Origin: Roseococcus sp. SDR
GTDB lineage: Bacteria; Pseudomonadota; Alphaproteobacteria; Acetobacterales; Acetobacteraceae
Direction: 5' to 3'
Assembly: GCF_019083995.1 (NCBI RefSeq)
Contig: NZ_JAHRCU010000023.1
Coordinates: 1-64,000, forward strand
DNA: 64,000 nt
Both the position numbers and the translations under genes were made by a program. The notes beneath the pieces are model-generated. The model did not search any database. It was given only the letters and a program-made list of their open reading frames with translations, and had not been told where the DNA came from. Numbering within the stretch: the first letter of the stretch is position 1; each line of letters opens with the position of its first letter. Shown here piece by piece: positions 62,434 to 64,000 of the stretch.

Positions 62434-62949
62434 ATGTCTGGAACGAATGTGCGCACGGCCACGATCGCCGTGCTGGTGGAGAACGAGGCTGGCGTGCTGG
62501 CCCGCGTCATCGGCCTTTTCTCCGGCCGCGGCTACAACATCGATAGCCTGACCGTGGCCCCGGTGGATGAGGAGGGGCGGCTGTCCCGAATCACCATTGT
62601 CACCTCCGGCACCGAGATGGTGATCGAGCAGATCAAGGCGCAGCTGGACCGCCTCGTCCCCGTGCACCGCGTGCATGACCTGACGATGGAAGGCCCGCAC
62701 CTGACGCGCGAACTCGCCCTCATCAAGGTCGTGGGCAAGGGCGAGAATCGCGTCGAGGCGCTGCGCCTCGCTGATGCCTTCCGCGCCCGCGTGGTGGACG
62801 CGACGACAGAGAGCTTCGTCTTCGAGATGACCGGCAATGCCGACAAGATCGATGCCTTCTGCGGGCTCATGCGCCCGCTCGGCCTCAAGGAAGTTTGCCG
62901 CACGGGGGCGGTTGCCATCGCGCGCGGCACGGCGCACATGGCGGCGTGA
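62434..62949 (+). CDS. ilvN: acetolactate synthase small (regulatory) subunit
   Basis: 171 residues. The ACT domain begins ATIAVLVENEAGVLARVIGLFSGRGYNIDSLTVAPVDEEGRLSRITIVTSG, the site of valine feedback, and the second domain has RELALIKVVGKGENRVEALRLADAFRARVVDATTESFVFEMTGN. ATG 62434 is chosen, but TTG 62419 and GTG 62422 are in frame. It activates IlvB and gives it feedback control. ilvC lies 57 bases downstream. Confidence 0.94.
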   Translation: MSGTNVRTATIAVLVENEAGVLARVIGLFSGRGYNIDSLTVAPVDEEGRLSRITIVTSGTEMVIEQIKAQLDRLVPVHRVHDLTMEGPHLTRELALIKVVGKGENRVEALRLADAFRARVVDATTESFVFEMTGNADKIDAFCGLMRPLGLKEVCRTGAVAIARGTAHMAA

Positions 62950-62985
62950 TTTTTTCTTTCGACCCCATTTTCTGACCAAGACTGA

Positions 62986-64000
<1,015 letters not shown>

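Overview
This window looks like the chromosome of a high-GC alphaproteobacterium, most likely in or near the Acetobacteraceae (Roseomonas/Roseococcus-like). I base this on gene order and protein style: tolA-tolB-pal-cpoB-tilS-ftsH-folP, sppA-ihfB-lapA-pyrF-trpF-trpB-trpA, serB/miaA, ilvB-ilvN-ilvC, and a Bug-type tricarboxylate receptor with RidA-like neighbours. No 16S gene is present, so genus is inference.

Positions 1-27,060 are ordinary chromosome. First comes the Tol-Pal envelope operon (the 3' end of tolA, tolB, pal, cpoB), running on into tilS, ftsH, folP and tspO. After these lie rsmB, a GT39-type glycosyltransferase, a DedA protein, and a divergent cluster (methyltransferase and ATC hydrolase-like protein against a RidA-like protein, a Bug receptor and RidA). 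Then come an MFS/ArsR pair, an EEP hydrolase, a second MFS protein, PPK2, a double-domain gamma-glutamylcyclotransferase, tRNA-Ser(CGA), a 42-residue membrane protein, an AsmA protein, RluC and an OmpA-like lipoprotein.

Positions about 27,096-52,289 are a foreign insertion of about 25.2 kb, with lower and patchier GC, many unrecognised genes and a strongly accessory character. It has cut a tRNA-Thr(CGT) gene in two inside the anticodon loop. The 3' half remains at the left end (27,060-27,104), the 5' half at the right end (52,281-52,317), and neither half is rebuilt. Just inside the right end the element carries a complete tRNA-Thr with the same anticodon (52,109-52,183). A tyrosine recombinase lies at the left end, and matching arm-type repeats lie near both ends. 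The element also carries a mobilisation module (MobC-like protein, relaxase with a nested out-of-frame gene, a candidate oriT), a KfrA-like protein, a large primase-like protein and a serine recombinase. Its restriction and defence-type cargo comprises a fused cytosine-C5/adenine-N6 DNA methyltransferase, a stand-alone cytosine methyltransferase followed by a likely restriction endonuclease, two further PD-(D/E)XK-like proteins and an FtsH-like AAA+ ATPase without a protease domain. I read it as an integrative and mobilisable element carrying defence genes.

Positions 52,318-64,000 are chromosome again: sppA, ihfB, a LapA-domain protein, pyrF, trpF, trpB, trpA, a TauE/SafE-type permease, serB and miaA, then ilvB, ilvN and ilvC (cut by the window end). 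Two families of small structured repeats recur in the chromosomal part. One is seen at 12,511 and 62,288 with compensatory stem changes. The other is seen at 16,258 and 56,696, the second copy lying inside the 5' coding end of trpA.
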